Below are positions 43,293 to 52,184 of a DNA stretch of 64,000 nucleotides, piece by piece. The notes below the pieces were generated by a model, which saw nothing but the letters and a program-made list of their open reading frames with translations, was not told the DNA's origin and searched no databases. Origin of the DNA: REEB509 sp049314555 (lineage in GTDB: Bacteria; Pseudomonadota; Alphaproteobacteria; Caulobacterales; Aquidulcibacteraceae); assembly GCA_049314555.1 (NCBI GenBank), contig JBMOEW010000005.1, positions 1 through 64,000 on the forward strand. The letters are read 5' to 3'. The position numbers were made by a program, and so were the translations under genes. How positions within the stretch are numbered: position 1 is the stretch's first letter; each line of letters begins with the position of its first letter.

Positions 43293-43350
43293 ATTGAACT
43301 CCCGACCTCGTCATTACCAATGACGCGCTCTACCACTGAGCTACGGCGGC
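43276..43350 (-). tRNA. tRNA-Thr (anticodon GGU)
   Basis: Read on the minus strand: acceptor GCCGCCG pairing with CGGCGGC, D-arm AGCTCAGTGGTAGAGC, anticodon stem CGTCA/TGACG around the loop TTGGTAA (anticodon GGT, reading ACC/ACU), and T-loop GAGTTCAATCC. CCA is encoded. Two further copies of the last 18 bases follow in tandem. Confidence 0.94.
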
Positions 43351-43610
43351 GGAAGGGGGGGCTATAGCCCATGCGGGCGGCAAAGGACAAGCGCCGGTTC
43401 AGTGGTTTGTTGCTGGTCCGATGTTTGAGCTGATTTCGCCAAGCGGGCCTTGGAAAGGCGTGATACTTTAACCGCGGCAGGTGAGCAACGTCGCAGGCTT
43501 TAGCGGGACCTTTTGGCTGGGGTGGCGAATCGGGCGACGCGCAAAGGCTGGAGGCTCGTGCTTGCGTGCTGCCGCTGGCGCTGGCCATACTGGCATATGG
43601 AGGATCGCCC

Positions 43611-43763
43611 ATGACACAGGGGGGAAAGTCGCCGCCGCAGGAGGCCAAAACCGCCCCCAAAGATGTGCGCGCTGCCAAGCTGGCGGCCCAGTTGCGCGCG
43701 AACCTGAAGCGCCGGAAAGGTGTGCAGCCGCCGACGAAACCGGTGCAAAATGACGGGGGCTGA
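43611..43763 (+). CDS. Conserved small basic protein upstream of murA
   Basis: A 50-aa hydrophilic protein rich in Lys, Ala and Pro, with a helical stretch VRAAKLAAQLRANLKRRK. ATG 43611 follows GGAGGATCGCCC. Similar short proteins ending in LRxNLxRRK sit before murA in other alphaproteobacteria from memory, but no function is known. The in-frame upstream extension to 43566 includes a hydrophobic run and is less likely. The 260 bases between tRNA-Thr and this gene hold nothing else I can identify. Confidence 0.65.
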   Translation: MTQGGKSPPQEAKTAPKDVRAAKLAAQLRANLKRRKGVQPPTKPVQNDGG

Positions 43764-43808
43764 CACGCAGGCCTTGCGCTTCGCCCGGCAAGTCGCCAAT
43801 CCAGGGGA

Positions 43809-45107
43809 ATGGATCAGATTGTCATAACTGGGGGCGCACGCCTTGCCGGCGTCATCCCGATTTCAGGGGCCAAGAACTCCGCGCTAAAGCTGATGGCGGC
43901 GTCGCTTTTGAGCAGTGAGCCGCTCACATTGACCAATATGCCCAATTTGGCCGACACGCGGTTCATGGCGGGGCTTTTGGAAACCCTGGGGGTGCGGATC
44001 GAGTGGGTGAAGGAGGCGTCCGTTGCCTCGTTGCACGCTGGCGAGATCGCCTCCACCATCGCGCCCTACGATCTTGTGCGAAAGATGCGGGCGTCTTTCA
44101 ATGTGCTGGGGCCCATGTTGGCACGGGTGGGTCATGCCACCGTGAGCTTGCCCGGCGGATGCGCGATCGGGGCGCGGCCGGTTGATTTGCACCTGAAGGC
44201 GTTCGCGGCGATGGGGGCCGATATCCACATCGAGAAAGGGTATGTGAAGGCCGCGGCGCTGCGGGGCCTTAAAGGGGCTGACATAACCTTCCCCTTTGTG
44301 AGCGTTGGGGCCACTGAACACACCATGCTGGCCGCCACTTTGGCCGACGGTGATACGATATTGCGCAACGCCGCGCGGGAGCCTGAAATCGGCGACCTTG
44401 CTGATTGCCTCAACGCGATGGGCGCTGATGTGCAGGGCGCGGGCACGGACGTTATCACCATTCGTGGCAAGACCAGCCTGAGCGGTGCCACCCACGCGGT
44501 GATCGCTGATCGGATTGAAGCGGGCACCTATGCGATTGCGGCGGCGGCGGCGGGGGGCAAAGTGTTCCTCAAGGGCGCGCGGGCCCAGGACTTGGGGGCT
44601 TTGATCACGGCGCTGGAGCAGGCCGGGGCCACTGTCACGCTGAAAGAGGGGGGCTTTGAGGTTTCGCGAGAACCTGGCCGCCCACGGCCTGTGAATATCG
44701 TGACTGAGCCCTACCCCGGCTTTCCAACCGACCTGCAGGCCCAATTCATGGCGCTGATGACCCGGGCTGACGGGGTTAGCGTGGTTAAAGAACAAATTTT
44801 TGAAAACCGCTTCATGCACGCGCCGGAATTGACGCGGCTCGGCTGCGATATCGTGGTGCGGGGCAACGAGGCGACCGTCACAGGGATGGCGCGACTGTTG
44901 GGGGCGCCGGTGATGGCGACGGATTTGCGGGCCTCTGTTAGTCTGGTGATCGCCGGTTTGATGGCGGAAGGCGATACGATCGTGAACCGTGTGTATCACT
45001 TGGATCGCGGGTTTGAGCGGTTGGAGCCCAAGCTTGCGGCCTGCGGGGCGATGGTGCGGCGCGAACGCGGGGGGGCTGTCTTGCCGCCGGAAGAGGATGC
45101 CGCATGA
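43809..45107 (+). CDS. murA: MurA, UDP-N-acetylglucosamine 1-carboxyvinyltransferase
   Basis: A 432-aa enzyme for the first committed step of peptidoglycan synthesis, adding enolpyruvate from PEP to UDP-GlcNAc. It begins MDQIVITGGARLAGVIPISG-AKN and carries the active-site loop LPGGCAIGARPVDLH with the fosfomycin-sensitive Cys. GFPTDLQAQFMAL and NRVYHLDRGFERL near the end complete the family signature. It overlaps the DUF2948 gene by four bases and begins the conserved murA-to-yacG operon. Confidence 0.97.
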   Translation: MDQIVITGGARLAGVIPISGAKNSALKLMAASLLSSEPLTLTNMPNLADTRFMAGLLETLGVRIEWVKEASVASLHAGEIASTIAPYDLVRKMRASFNVLGPMLARVGHATVSLPGGCAIGARPVDLHLKAFAAMGADIHIEKGYVKAAALRGLKGADITFPFVSVGATEHTMLAATLADGDTILRNAAREPEIGDLADCLNAMGADVQGAGTDVITIRGKTSLSGATHAVIADRIEAGTYAIAAAAAGGKVFLKGARAQDLGALITALEQAGATVTLKEGGFEVSREPGRPRPVNIVTEPYPGFPTDLQAQFMALMTRADGVSVVKEQIFENRFMHAPELTRLGCDIVVRGNEATVTGMARLLGAPVMATDLRASVSLVIAGLMAEGDTIVNRVYHLDRGFERLEPKLAACGAMVRRERGGAVLPPEEDAA

Positions 45108-45562
45108 GCGTGCCGCTGGACGGGCTTAAGCTGCGGGCGGAGGACCTCGAAGACCTGGAGGTGATTTCTGCTGCGGTCCAGGATGCCACTTTTGCGATGG
45201 GCGACGTGGCGTTCGATGCCAAGGCACGGCGGTTGACGGTGCTGCTGAACCGCTTCCGTTGGGAGCAGGTGGCCGGGGAAAAGGGGCCGTTTGAGCGGGT
45301 CCGGTCTGGGCTTTCGCTGGACGGGGTGCTTGGCGTGCGCAGCTTGCGGCTGCGGCGCGACCTGCCAGACGCAACGGCGTGGCTGTTGGCCTTATCCTAC
45401 ATTCCCGATGTGGAGCCGCCGGGCGGTGAAGTCCGGCTTGTGCTGGCGGGTGGCGGTGAGATCGGGGTGCGGGTGGAATGCGTTGATGCGGCGATGGTGG
45501 ACACCGGCCCCGTGTGGCGCACGCCGCGCTTGCCGGATCACGCTTTGCCGGAGGACGCCTGA
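45104..45562 (+). CDS. DUF2948 family protein
   Basis: A 152-aa protein with the DUF2948 pattern: LRAEDLEDLEVISAAVQDA at the start, then LNRFRWEQ, and LALSYIPDVEPPGGEVRLVL later. The function is unknown. It is almost always between murA and hisD in alphaproteobacteria, and here overlaps murA by four bases and ends two bases before the hisD start. Confidence 0.88.
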   Translation: MSVPLDGLKLRAEDLEDLEVISAAVQDATFAMGDVAFDAKARRLTVLLNRFRWEQVAGEKGPFERVRSGLSLDGVLGVRSLRLRRDLPDATAWLLALSYIPDVEPPGGEVRLVLAGGGEIGVRVECVDAAMVDTGPVWRTPRLPDHALPEDA

Positions 45563-45564
45563 TC

Positions 45565-46863
45565 ATGGCGCGCCGTCTTGAAGCGCGCGCGCCGGGTTTT
45601 GCGGCCGCTTACGAAGCGCTTCTGGCGGAACGGGGGGAGCGGCTGGACGGGGCGGAGGCTGTTGTTCGGCCGATCCTGGCGGATGTGCGGGCCCGCGGGA
45701 TCGCGGCCTTGATCGACTATACGCAACGCTTCGATGGCCTGACGCTAACGCCAGACACCGTGTTGGTGAGCCCCGCCGAGCGCGCGCGCATCGCCGCGCT
45801 GTGCCCGCGGCCGTTGTATGAGGCTTTGACGCAGAGCGCGGAGCGAATTTGGTCGTTCCACGCGCGGCAACTACCCGAAGATGCGCTGTTTTCGGATGCG
45901 CAGGGGATGCGCTTGGGCTGGCGCTGGACGCCGGTGGATGCGGCGGGCCTCTATGCCCCCGGGGGGTTGGCTGCTTATCCGAGCGCGGTGCTGATGAATG
46001 CGATGCCTGCGAAAGTCGCGGGGGTGGAGCGGTTGGTGATGGCCACGCCGCCGGCACGGCTGGCTGATAATCCTGCGATCATGGCTGCGGCCGAGATCGC
46101 TGGCGTGGACGAGGTTTGGGCTGTGGGTGGGGCCCAGGCGATTGCGGCTTTGGCGTATGGCGCGGGGCCGCTGCAGCGCTGTGATGTGGTGGCGGGGCCG
46201 GGCAACTCGTTTGTGGCGGCTGCCAAAAAGTTGGTGTTTGGCGATGTTGGGGTGGATTCCATCGCCGGGCCTTCAGAGGTGTTTATCCTTGCCGATCACA
46301 CCGCGCCGCCGGCCTGGATTGCAGCGGACCTCTTGGCCCAGGCCGAGCACGGGCAAGACAGTCAATCGATTGTGTTTGTGACCGATACTGCTCAGGGGGA
46401 GGCGATCGCTGCGGCGGTCGAAGCCCAGATTGCGGCTGGTCAAGCTGGGGCCGCGGCTGCGGCCAGTTGGCGCGATTATGGGGCCATTATCGTGCTGGAG
46501 AGCCTGGACCAGGCCTGCGCCTTGGTGGATGCGGCGGCGCCCGAGCACGTGCAACTGGCCTGCGCTGAAGCCGATCGCCTGGCGCTAAAGATCAAACATG
46601 CGGGGGCGATCTTTCTGGGGGTGATGGCTCCGGAAGCCTTAGGGGATTACTGCGCGGGACCCAATCACGTGTTGCCCACCGGGCGGCGGGCCCGGTTTGC
46701 TTCTGGCCTTTCCACCCTGACGTTCATGAAGCGCACCACGCTGATCGGGGCAACGCAGGCGGGTGTGTCGGCGATCGGGCCGGCTGCTGCCACTGTCGCC
46801 GATGCCGAAGGCCTGCCGGCGCACGCATTGTCTGTGCGGCTGCGGTTGGGGGGATCTTCGTGA
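45565..46863 (+). CDS. hisD: HisD, histidinol dehydrogenase
   Basis: A 432-aa zinc enzyme catalysing the last two steps of histidine synthesis, histidinol to histidine. Family blocks are DAAGLYAPGGLAAYPSAVLM, VAGPGNSFVAAAKKLVFGDV, the zinc/substrate region ADLLAQAEHGQDSQ, and GPNHVLPTGRRARFASGLS. ATG 45565 follows GGAGGACGCCTGATC; the frame opens further upstream inside DUF2948. The stop overlaps the UPF0262 start (GTGA). Confidence 0.96.
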   Translation: MARRLEARAPGFAAAYEALLAERGERLDGAEAVVRPILADVRARGIAALIDYTQRFDGLTLTPDTVLVSPAERARIAALCPRPLYEALTQSAERIWSFHARQLPEDALFSDAQGMRLGWRWTPVDAAGLYAPGGLAAYPSAVLMNAMPAKVAGVERLVMATPPARLADNPAIMAAAEIAGVDEVWAVGGAQAIAALAYGAGPLQRCDVVAGPGNSFVAAAKKLVFGDVGVDSIAGPSEVFILADHTAPPAWIAADLLAQAEHGQDSQSIVFVTDTAQGEAIAAAVEAQIAAGQAGAAAAASWRDYGAIIVLESLDQACALVDAAAPEHVQLACAEADRLALKIKHAGAIFLGVMAPEALGDYCAGPNHVLPTGRRARFASGLSTLTFMKRTTLIGATQAGVSAIGPAAATVADAEGLPAHALSVRLRLGGSS

Positions 46864-47342
46864 CGGACGACGCGCAGCGGCGGTTGGTGGATGTGCGGCT
46901 GGACGAGGACTCGCTCGCCGCTTCCACCCCGGAGGCTGAGCACGAGCGACGTATTGCGATTTTTGATCTGCTTGAAGCCAACGTGTTTGAGGTTGTGGAC
47001 CACGACGGTGGGCCGTACGCGCTGAGCTTATCGATGCATGAGCAGCGGCTGGTGTTTGACGTTCAAATGGCGCAACCACGGGCAACGCTGCGCACGTTTG
47101 TTTTGTCCCTCACGCCGCTGCGGCGGGTGATCAAGGACTATTTCTTGATCTGCGACAGCTATCACGCTGCCATTCGTTCGTCCTCACCGGCTCAGATTGA
47201 GGCGATCGACATGGGCCGTCGGGGCCTGCACAACGACGGGTCTGAGATCCTGCGGGAGCGCCTCGCGGGAAAGGTCACTCTGGACCTCGACACCGCGCGG
47301 CGGCTGTTCACCTTGATCTGCGCGCTGCACGTGCGGGGCTGA
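46860..47342 (+). CDS. UPF0262 family protein
   Basis: A 160-aa protein of an alphaproteobacterial family without known function. Signature stretches are ERRIAIFDLLEANVFEV, LSLTPLRRVIKDYFLICDSY and IEAIDMGRRGLHNDGSEILR. The GTG start overlaps the hisD stop. The family always travels with hisD and the LMW phosphatase-like gene that follows five bases later. Confidence 0.92.
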   Translation: MTDDAQRRLVDVRLDEDSLAASTPEAEHERRIAIFDLLEANVFEVVDHDGGPYALSLSMHEQRLVFDVQMAQPRATLRTFVLSLTPLRRVIKDYFLICDSYHAAIRSSSPAQIEAIDMGRRGLHNDGSEILRERLAGKVTLDLDTARRLFTLICALHVRG

Positions 47343-47347
47343 AGGCG

Positions 47348-47797
47348 ATGGCTGCGCCGCTGGCTCTTCCCCAGGCCGTGCTGTTTGCCTGCAATTTCAA
47401 CTGCGTGCGGTCTGTGATGGCGGAGGGGCTGGTGAAGCGGCGTTTCTCCAAGCGGATATGGGTGGAGTCTGTTGGGGTGCGGGCCGGGGAGGGCGTGGAC
47501 CCATTTGTGGTGGTGGTGATGGATGAGCTCGGGGTGGACGTGACCCGCCATCGGCCGCGGCGCTTTGTGGACCTGGAGGATTCCACGTTTGACCTGATCG
47601 TTTCCTTGACGCCGGAAGCCCATCACCAAGCCCTTGAGTTTACAAGGACCTACGCGGTGGAGGTTGAGTACTGGCCCACGTTTGACCCCACTTTGGCTTC
47701 CGGGTCGCGCGATCAGATGCTCGATGCGTACCGGGTGGTGCGTGATGGTTTGGACAAGCGGATTGCAGAAAGGTTCCAAGAGGCGTCGACGCCTTGA
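47348..47797 (+). CDS. Low-molecular-weight phosphotyrosine phosphatase-like protein
   Basis: A 149-aa protein with the P-loop VLFACNFNCVRSVMAE: Cys15, five residues, Arg21, the CX5R signature. The distal acid motif appears as YWPTFDPT. The substrate is not known; arsenate reductase-like activity is an alternative. It sits in the conserved hisD-UPF0262-LMWP-infA order, so it is probably a housekeeping component. Confidence 0.85.
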   Translation: MAAPLALPQAVLFACNFNCVRSVMAEGLVKRRFSKRIWVESVGVRAGEGVDPFVVVVMDELGVDVTRHRPRRFVDLEDSTFDLIVSLTPEAHHQALEFTRTYAVEVEYWPTFDPTLASGSRDQMLDAYRVVRDGLDKRIAERFQEASTP

Positions 47798-47904
47798 TTT
47801 TAGCTCACTATAGTCCGCCGCCTCGTTCCACCGGCCGGGTTTGCACGCGCGAACCGGGGCGGCGTTTGCCTGCTTTAATGCCAGATCATCTATTTGGGGG
47901 GCCA

Positions 47905-48123
47905 ATGGCCAAAGAAGAACTTATTGAATTCGCCGGTGTCGTGGTCGAACTTTTGCCGAATGCGACATTTCGGGTGCGCCTGGAAAACGACCACGAAATC
48001 ATCGCCCATACCGCGGGAAAAATGCGCAAGAATCGGATCCGTGTGCTTGCTGGTGACCGGGTGCTTGTGGAAATGACGCCCTACGATCTCACCAAGGGCC
48101 GCATCACCTATCGCTTCAAGTAA
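47905..48123 (+). CDS. infA: Translation initiation factor IF-1
   Basis: A 72-aa IF-1 with the single OB fold: MAKEELIEFAGVVVELLPNA, LENDHEIIAHTAGKMRKNRI and RVLAGDRVLVEMTPYDLTKG. Length and sequence are standard. ATG 47905 is preceded by GGGGGGCCA; the frame extends upstream to 47794 but that is not IF-1. IF-1 binds the ribosomal A site during initiation. Confidence 0.98.
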   Translation: MAKEELIEFAGVVVELLPNATFRVRLENDHEIIAHTAGKMRKNRIRVLAGDRVLVEMTPYDLTKGRITYRFK

Positions 48124-48146
48124 ATCGGCCCAGGAGGTCTGCAGCC

Positions 48147-49004
48147 ATGCGAAATAGTGTCGTTGTGACGGGAGCCGCCACCGGCATTGGGCGCGCCTGC
48201 GTTGCGAAGGTGGTCGCTGAGGGCGGCCATGCGTTCGCCACCGTGCGCAAAGAGGCCGATGTTGCGGATTTGAAAGCTGCGTTTGGATCAGCCGTGACGC
48301 CGTTGGTCGCGGATGTGACTGATGCGGCGGCGGTGCGTCGGGCAAGCGATTCGGTGCGCGCGGCGCTTGGCGAGGACACGCTCATGGGCCTTGTGAACAA
48401 CGCCGGGATCGCTGTGCCAGGGCCGCTGTTGCATCTTTCTGCTGAAGAGTTGCGCGAGCAGATGGAGGTTAACCTCATCGGGGTGCACACCACAACGTTG
48501 GCGTTTGCGCCGTTGATGGGGGTGGAGCCAGGGCGGATCGGGGCACCTGGCCGGATCGTGATGATCAGTTCGGTGGCTGGCAAGAACGCGATGCCGTTCA
48601 TTGGGGCCTATGCCGCGTCCAAGCACGCGCTTGAGGGCTATTCAGAGGCGCTGCGCCGGGAATTGATGCTATTTGGGATCGATGTGATCGTGATTGGGCC
48701 GGGCTCTGTGACCACGCCGATCTGGGACAAAGCGGAGGCGAACGGGCTGGAGCGGTATCACAATACGCCCTACGGGCCGATGGTGCCAAAGGCGCAGGCC
48801 TACATGCTGTCGCGGGGGCGCGCCGGTTTGCCGGCTTCTGATCTTGGCGACCTTGTCTGGCGGGCCCTCACTATGGCCAAGCCAAAGACCCGGTATGCGA
48901 TTTTGCGCAATCGCTTCTTTGACAGCACGCTTCCCAACATGTTGCCGAAGCGTGTGGTGGATGGTTTGGTCGCGCGGACATTGGGGCTTAAGCCCAAGTC
49001 GTGA
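48147..49004 (+). CDS. SDR family oxidoreductase inserted between infA and maf
   Basis: A 285-aa classical SDR: VTGAATGIGRACVAK, LVNNAGIAVPGPLLHL, and the catalytic MISSVAGKNAMPFIGAYAAS-KHAL. The C-terminal part (FFDSTLPNMLPKRVVDG) resembles retinol dehydrogenase-type SDRs. The substrate is unknown. Its stop overlaps the maf start (GTGA), so it is now part of the operon although this order is not part of the usual infA-maf pairing. AGGAGGTCTGCAGCC precedes the start. Confidence 0.87.
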   Translation: MRNSVVVTGAATGIGRACVAKVVAEGGHAFATVRKEADVADLKAAFGSAVTPLVADVTDAAAVRRASDSVRAALGEDTLMGLVNNAGIAVPGPLLHLSAEELREQMEVNLIGVHTTTLAFAPLMGVEPGRIGAPGRIVMISSVAGKNAMPFIGAYAASKHALEGYSEALRRELMLFGIDVIVIGPGSVTTPIWDKAEANGLERYHNTPYGPMVPKAQAYMLSRGRAGLPASDLGDLVWRALTMAKPKTRYAILRNRFFDSTLPNMLPKRVVDGLVARTLGLKPKS

Positions 49005-49585
49005 GCGAGCGTTCACCGCCGCTGATCCTGGCCAGTGAAAGCCCGCGCCGCTTGGCGTTGCTGGGGCAGATCGGCTTAACGCCCGATCGGATTGTGCCGA
49101 CGCATATCGACGAGACGCCGTTGCCAGACGAGTTGCCCAATCTGCATGCGGTGCGATTGGCTAGGGGCAAGGCGTTGGCTGCGGGCCTCGGCGGTGGCGT
49201 TGTGCTTGCTGCAGACACCGTGGTTGCCTGCGGGCGGCGGATTTTGCCAAAGGCGCTGGAGCAGAGCCAAGCGGCTGTCTGTTTGGCGTTGCTGTCGGGG
49301 CGTTCGCATCTGGTGCACACGGCGGTGTGTGTGGTGGATATGGCGGGGGCCGTGCGCGAGCGGCTGGTTTCAACCCGCGTGACCTTCAAGCGCCTCAGTA
49401 CCGCCGAGATCGGTGCCTATCTGTCGGGGGGTGAGTGGGATGGGAAGGCCGGGGGGTATGCCATCCAGGGAACGGCGGGGCAGTTCGTGACGCGCATTAA
49501 CGGGTCTTATTCTGCAGTGGTCGGCTTGCCGCTTTACGAAACCGCCGGGCTGCTCGCGGCGTGCGGCGTGCGCGTGCGGCCATGA
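49001..49585 (+). CDS. maf: Maf-family nucleoside triphosphate pyrophosphatase
   Basis: A 194-aa Maf protein that hydrolyses non-canonical or surplus nucleoside triphosphates. The start region LILASESPRRLALLGQIGL, VVLAADTVVACGRRIL and GKAGGYAIQGTAGQF contain the conserved SxRR, ADT and KAGGYxIQG motifs. The GTG start overlaps the SDR stop, and ATGA overlap leads into the RNase gene. Confidence 0.94.
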   Translation: MSERSPPLILASESPRRLALLGQIGLTPDRIVPTHIDETPLPDELPNLHAVRLARGKALAAGLGGGVVLAADTVVACGRRILPKALEQSQAAVCLALLSGRSHLVHTAVCVVDMAGAVRERLVSTRVTFKRLSTAEIGAYLSGGEWDGKAGGYAIQGTAGQFVTRINGSYSAVVGLPLYETAGLLAACGVRVRP

Positions 49586-50673
49586 GCGGGCGGGCGATGC
49601 AACGGCTGGTTGATGCGGCGGTGGGGGAAATCCGGGAAGCGCTGGTCGATCAGGGACGGGTTGTGGCGCTGCGGGTGTTGCGGGAAAGCGATACGGGGCG
49701 GCGGGCGCGCTGGGGCGAGATCTATGCGGCGCGGGTGAGCAAAGTGGACCTTTCCCGCCGCGGTGCCTTCCTGGACTTAGGTTTGAGCGACCAGCAGGGT
49801 TTCTTGCCGCTCGATGCCAAATCCATGGCCCGCGTGGACGGACAAAAGCCGCGCAAGCTCGCCGAGGGCGATAAGGTTGTGGTGGTGGTGTCGCGGGAGG
49901 CCGCCCGCGGCAAGAGCCCCAACGTGCGGTTGACGCCCGATGCCCATCCCGGCGGCAAGCCCCTCCGGCTGGCGCAGCATGAGGCGGATCTGGGGTTTGC
50001 CGACGCGCGCGCCGCAGACCCGCAAACGCGGGCGTCGATCGATGCCGCGATCGAAGAAGCGCTGGCGCGCACGGCACCTATTCCGGGCGGTGGTGGGTTG
50101 ACCATCGAACCGACCTCGGCGTTGGTGGCGATTGACGTGGATGCAGGACCGCGGGCGGGCTCCAAGGATCCCGAGCGGTTTGCCCTCGACTTGAACATCG
50201 CTGCTGCGCAAGAAGCGGCGCGCCAGTTGCGGCTGCGCTCGCTCGGCGGGCTTGTGGCGATCGATTTTGTGTCGATGCGAACAGCGGCCAGCGCGCGGGC
50301 CTTGGAAGTTGCAATCAAGAAAGCGTTTTTGGGCGATCCCTGGGGCACGCGCCTTGGGGCGCTGTCCAAATTCGGTATTTTTGAGCTTTCGCGCGGGCAG
50401 TTGCGGGCCCCCCTGAACGAGGTGTTGCGGGAACCGGACGGCCGGTTGACGCCGGAGACGGCCGCGCTGATGGCTTTGCGCTCCATTGAGCGCGAGGCGC
50501 GGTCTGCGCGGGGGCGGGAGGTAACCGCCGCTTTGGCGCCGGAGGTCAAGTCCTGGCTCGATCAGAACGTGATCGACTGGCACTCGGCTTTGTCTAGCCG
50601 GATCGGTCAGCGTTGGAGCATCACTGCGGCCCCCGGGCAGGCGCGCGATCGGCTGGACGTGCGCACCATTTAG
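49582..50673 (+). CDS. rng: Ribonuclease E/G family protein (RNase G-like)
   Basis: A 363-aa RNase E/G catalytic core. The S1 region includes GEIYAARVSKVDLSRRGAFL and the catalytic metal aspartates are recognised in LVAIDVDAGP and LVAIDFVSMR. It lacks the long scaffold tail of RNase E and lacks the C-terminal zinc-link part seen in full RNase G, so it is the short alphaproteobacterial variant found between maf and yacG. ATG 49582 overlaps the maf stop; the few upstream codons are unlikely. Confidence 0.85.
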   Translation: MSGRAMQRLVDAAVGEIREALVDQGRVVALRVLRESDTGRRARWGEIYAARVSKVDLSRRGAFLDLGLSDQQGFLPLDAKSMARVDGQKPRKLAEGDKVVVVVSREAARGKSPNVRLTPDAHPGGKPLRLAQHEADLGFADARAADPQTRASIDAAIEEALARTAPIPGGGGLTIEPTSALVAIDVDAGPRAGSKDPERFALDLNIAAAQEAARQLRLRSLGGLVAIDFVSMRTAASARALEVAIKKAFLGDPWGTRLGALSKFGIFELSRGQLRAPLNEVLREPDGRLTPETAALMALRSIEREARSARGREVTAALAPEVKSWLDQNVIDWHSALSSRIGQRWSITAAPGQARDRLDVRTI

Positions 50674-50690
50674 CGGCATTTTCCGCGCCG

Positions 50691-50888
50691 ATGATCAGTA
50701 AAGTGCCCGGCTGCCCGATTTGCGGCAAACCCAAAGACATGGCCTACCGGCCATTTTGCTCTAAGCGCTGCGCGGATGTGGATCTAGCGCGCTGGCTCAA
50801 GGGCAGCTACGCCATCCCGGCGGTGGAAGAGGATGATCCCGAAGATGCCGACACGCCTGGCGATACGCGCGACGCTGAGCGCGGCTGA
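50691..50888 (+). CDS. yacG: YacG, DNA gyrase inhibitor zinc protein
   Basis: A 65-aa zinc protein with GCPICGKP and PFCSKRCADVDLARWL, i.e. two C-x2/3-C pairs, and an acidic tail. In E. coli, YacG binds GyrB and inhibits gyrase. It ends the conserved murA-to-yacG cluster. ATG 50691 was chosen over the longer frame from 50613, which overlaps the RNase gene. Confidence 0.93.
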   Translation: MISKVPGCPICGKPKDMAYRPFCSKRCADVDLARWLKGSYAIPAVEEDDPEDADTPGDTRDAERG

Positions 50889-50924
50889 CATCTAGGTGTC
50901 ATCAGGACAGGGCAAAAGACGGGC

Positions 50925-52184
50925 ATGAAACATCTGGTTTTTGCGTTGTCGCTTGGGCTTTTTGCGTGTGGAACGGCGTGGGCGCAGGACGTTCCGGCGC
51001 GTTTGCTGCGGCTTGATGTTTTGCCTGCGGCGTCAAGCGTGGCACCGCCGTCCAGTGCGCCCGACTATTTTGAGATGACCGGTCGGTTTGCGGCTTTGGA
51101 GGGCAGCCAGGCGGGGGCGCGAACGGAAGTGCTGGGCGCGCGCGCGGTGGGCGGTGTGGCAAGCTTGCCGGCCTTAGATCAGGCGGTGCAGGGGGTTTCG
51201 GCCATCCTGCGCGAGCGCAACGGATTTTGGGCGCTGTCTGACAATGGCTTTGGCACACGGCGCAACAGCGCAGACGCGATGCTGATGATCCACCGGTTTG
51301 CGGTGGAGCCGGACGGAGTTGCTCGCCAAACGACGGTCTTTCTGTCTGATCCGGCCCGGGTTGTGCCGTTTGCGATCGTGGCGGAAACTCATCCGCGGCG
51401 GCATTTAACGGGGGCGGATTTTGACCCCGAGTCTTTTGCGCCGCGCGATGGCGGCGGGTTTTGGGTGGGCGACGAGTTTGGCCCGTATCTGCTGGAGTTT
51501 GATGCGCGGGGCCGGCTTTTGGCGCTGTTTGATCTGCCTGACCCCAGTTTGCGGGCCCCGGAAAACTGGCGCGGCGAAGCGGGCGGGCGCATTGGTCGGT
51601 CGCGGGGACTTGAGGGGATGGCCCACAGCGCGGACAGGCGTTTTCTGTATCCAACCTTGGAGGCGCCAATCCAGGTGGACGGCCAGATGGAACGGCTGGA
51701 CGGCCAAGCGGTGGCGCGGATTTTTGAGTTTGATACACAGGCGCGCGCGTTTACCGACCGGGTCTGGTTTTATCCGCTTGCGGATGATGCACACGCAATC
51801 GGTGACATCACAATGATTGGTCCGTCTACCGCACTTGTGATCGAGCGCGACGGTGGGCACGGGGCGCAGGCCGCCTACAAGAAGCTGCAGCAGATCACGC
51901 TGCCAACGGGCGGCGGAATGGTTCAGCGGGGGCCATCGGTTGATCTTTTGGCGATAGCAGATCCTGACGGTGTTGCCGGTGCGCGCGGCGGCAACGGGAT
52001 GTATCGCATGCCATTCGTGACGATCGAAAGTGTGGCGGCGCTGCCGAACGGACAGGTTCTGGTGATCAACGACAACAATTTCCCGGCGAGCGGTGCGCGG
52101 GGCAATCCGACCCCGGACGATACAGAAATCGCGGTGATCTCCGCGCCCGGACTGTTTGACGGGGTTACACCAGGGTCGCGATAA
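50925..52184 (+). CDS. Exported phytase-like (esterase-like) beta-propeller protein
   Basis: A 419-aa secreted protein. The signal peptide is 1-20 (LVFALSLGLFACGTAWA). The mature part matches the esterase-like phytase family: GVSAILRERNGFWALSDNGF, ADFDPESFAPRDGGGFWVGD-EFGP, RGLEGMAHSADRRFLYPTLE and GDITMIGPSTALVIERDGGHG. Calcium-binding phosphoesterase activity on phytate or related substrates is plausible but not shown. It is convergent with the WD40 gene with 20 shared bases. Confidence 0.85.
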   Translation: MKHLVFALSLGLFACGTAWAQDVPARLLRLDVLPAASSVAPPSSAPDYFEMTGRFAALEGSQAGARTEVLGARAVGGVASLPALDQAVQGVSAILRERNGFWALSDNGFGTRRNSADAMLMIHRFAVEPDGVARQTTVFLSDPARVVPFAIVAETHPRRHLTGADFDPESFAPRDGGGFWVGDEFGPYLLEFDARGRLLALFDLPDPSLRAPENWRGEAGGRIGRSRGLEGMAHSADRRFLYPTLEAPIQVDGQMERLDGQAVARIFEFDTQARAFTDRVWFYPLADDAHAIGDITMIGPSTALVIERDGGHGAQAAYKKLQQITLPTGGGMVQRGPSVDLLAIADPDGVAGARGGNGMYRMPFVTIESVAALPNGQVLVINDNNFPASGARGNPTPDDTEIAVISAPGLFDGVTPGSR

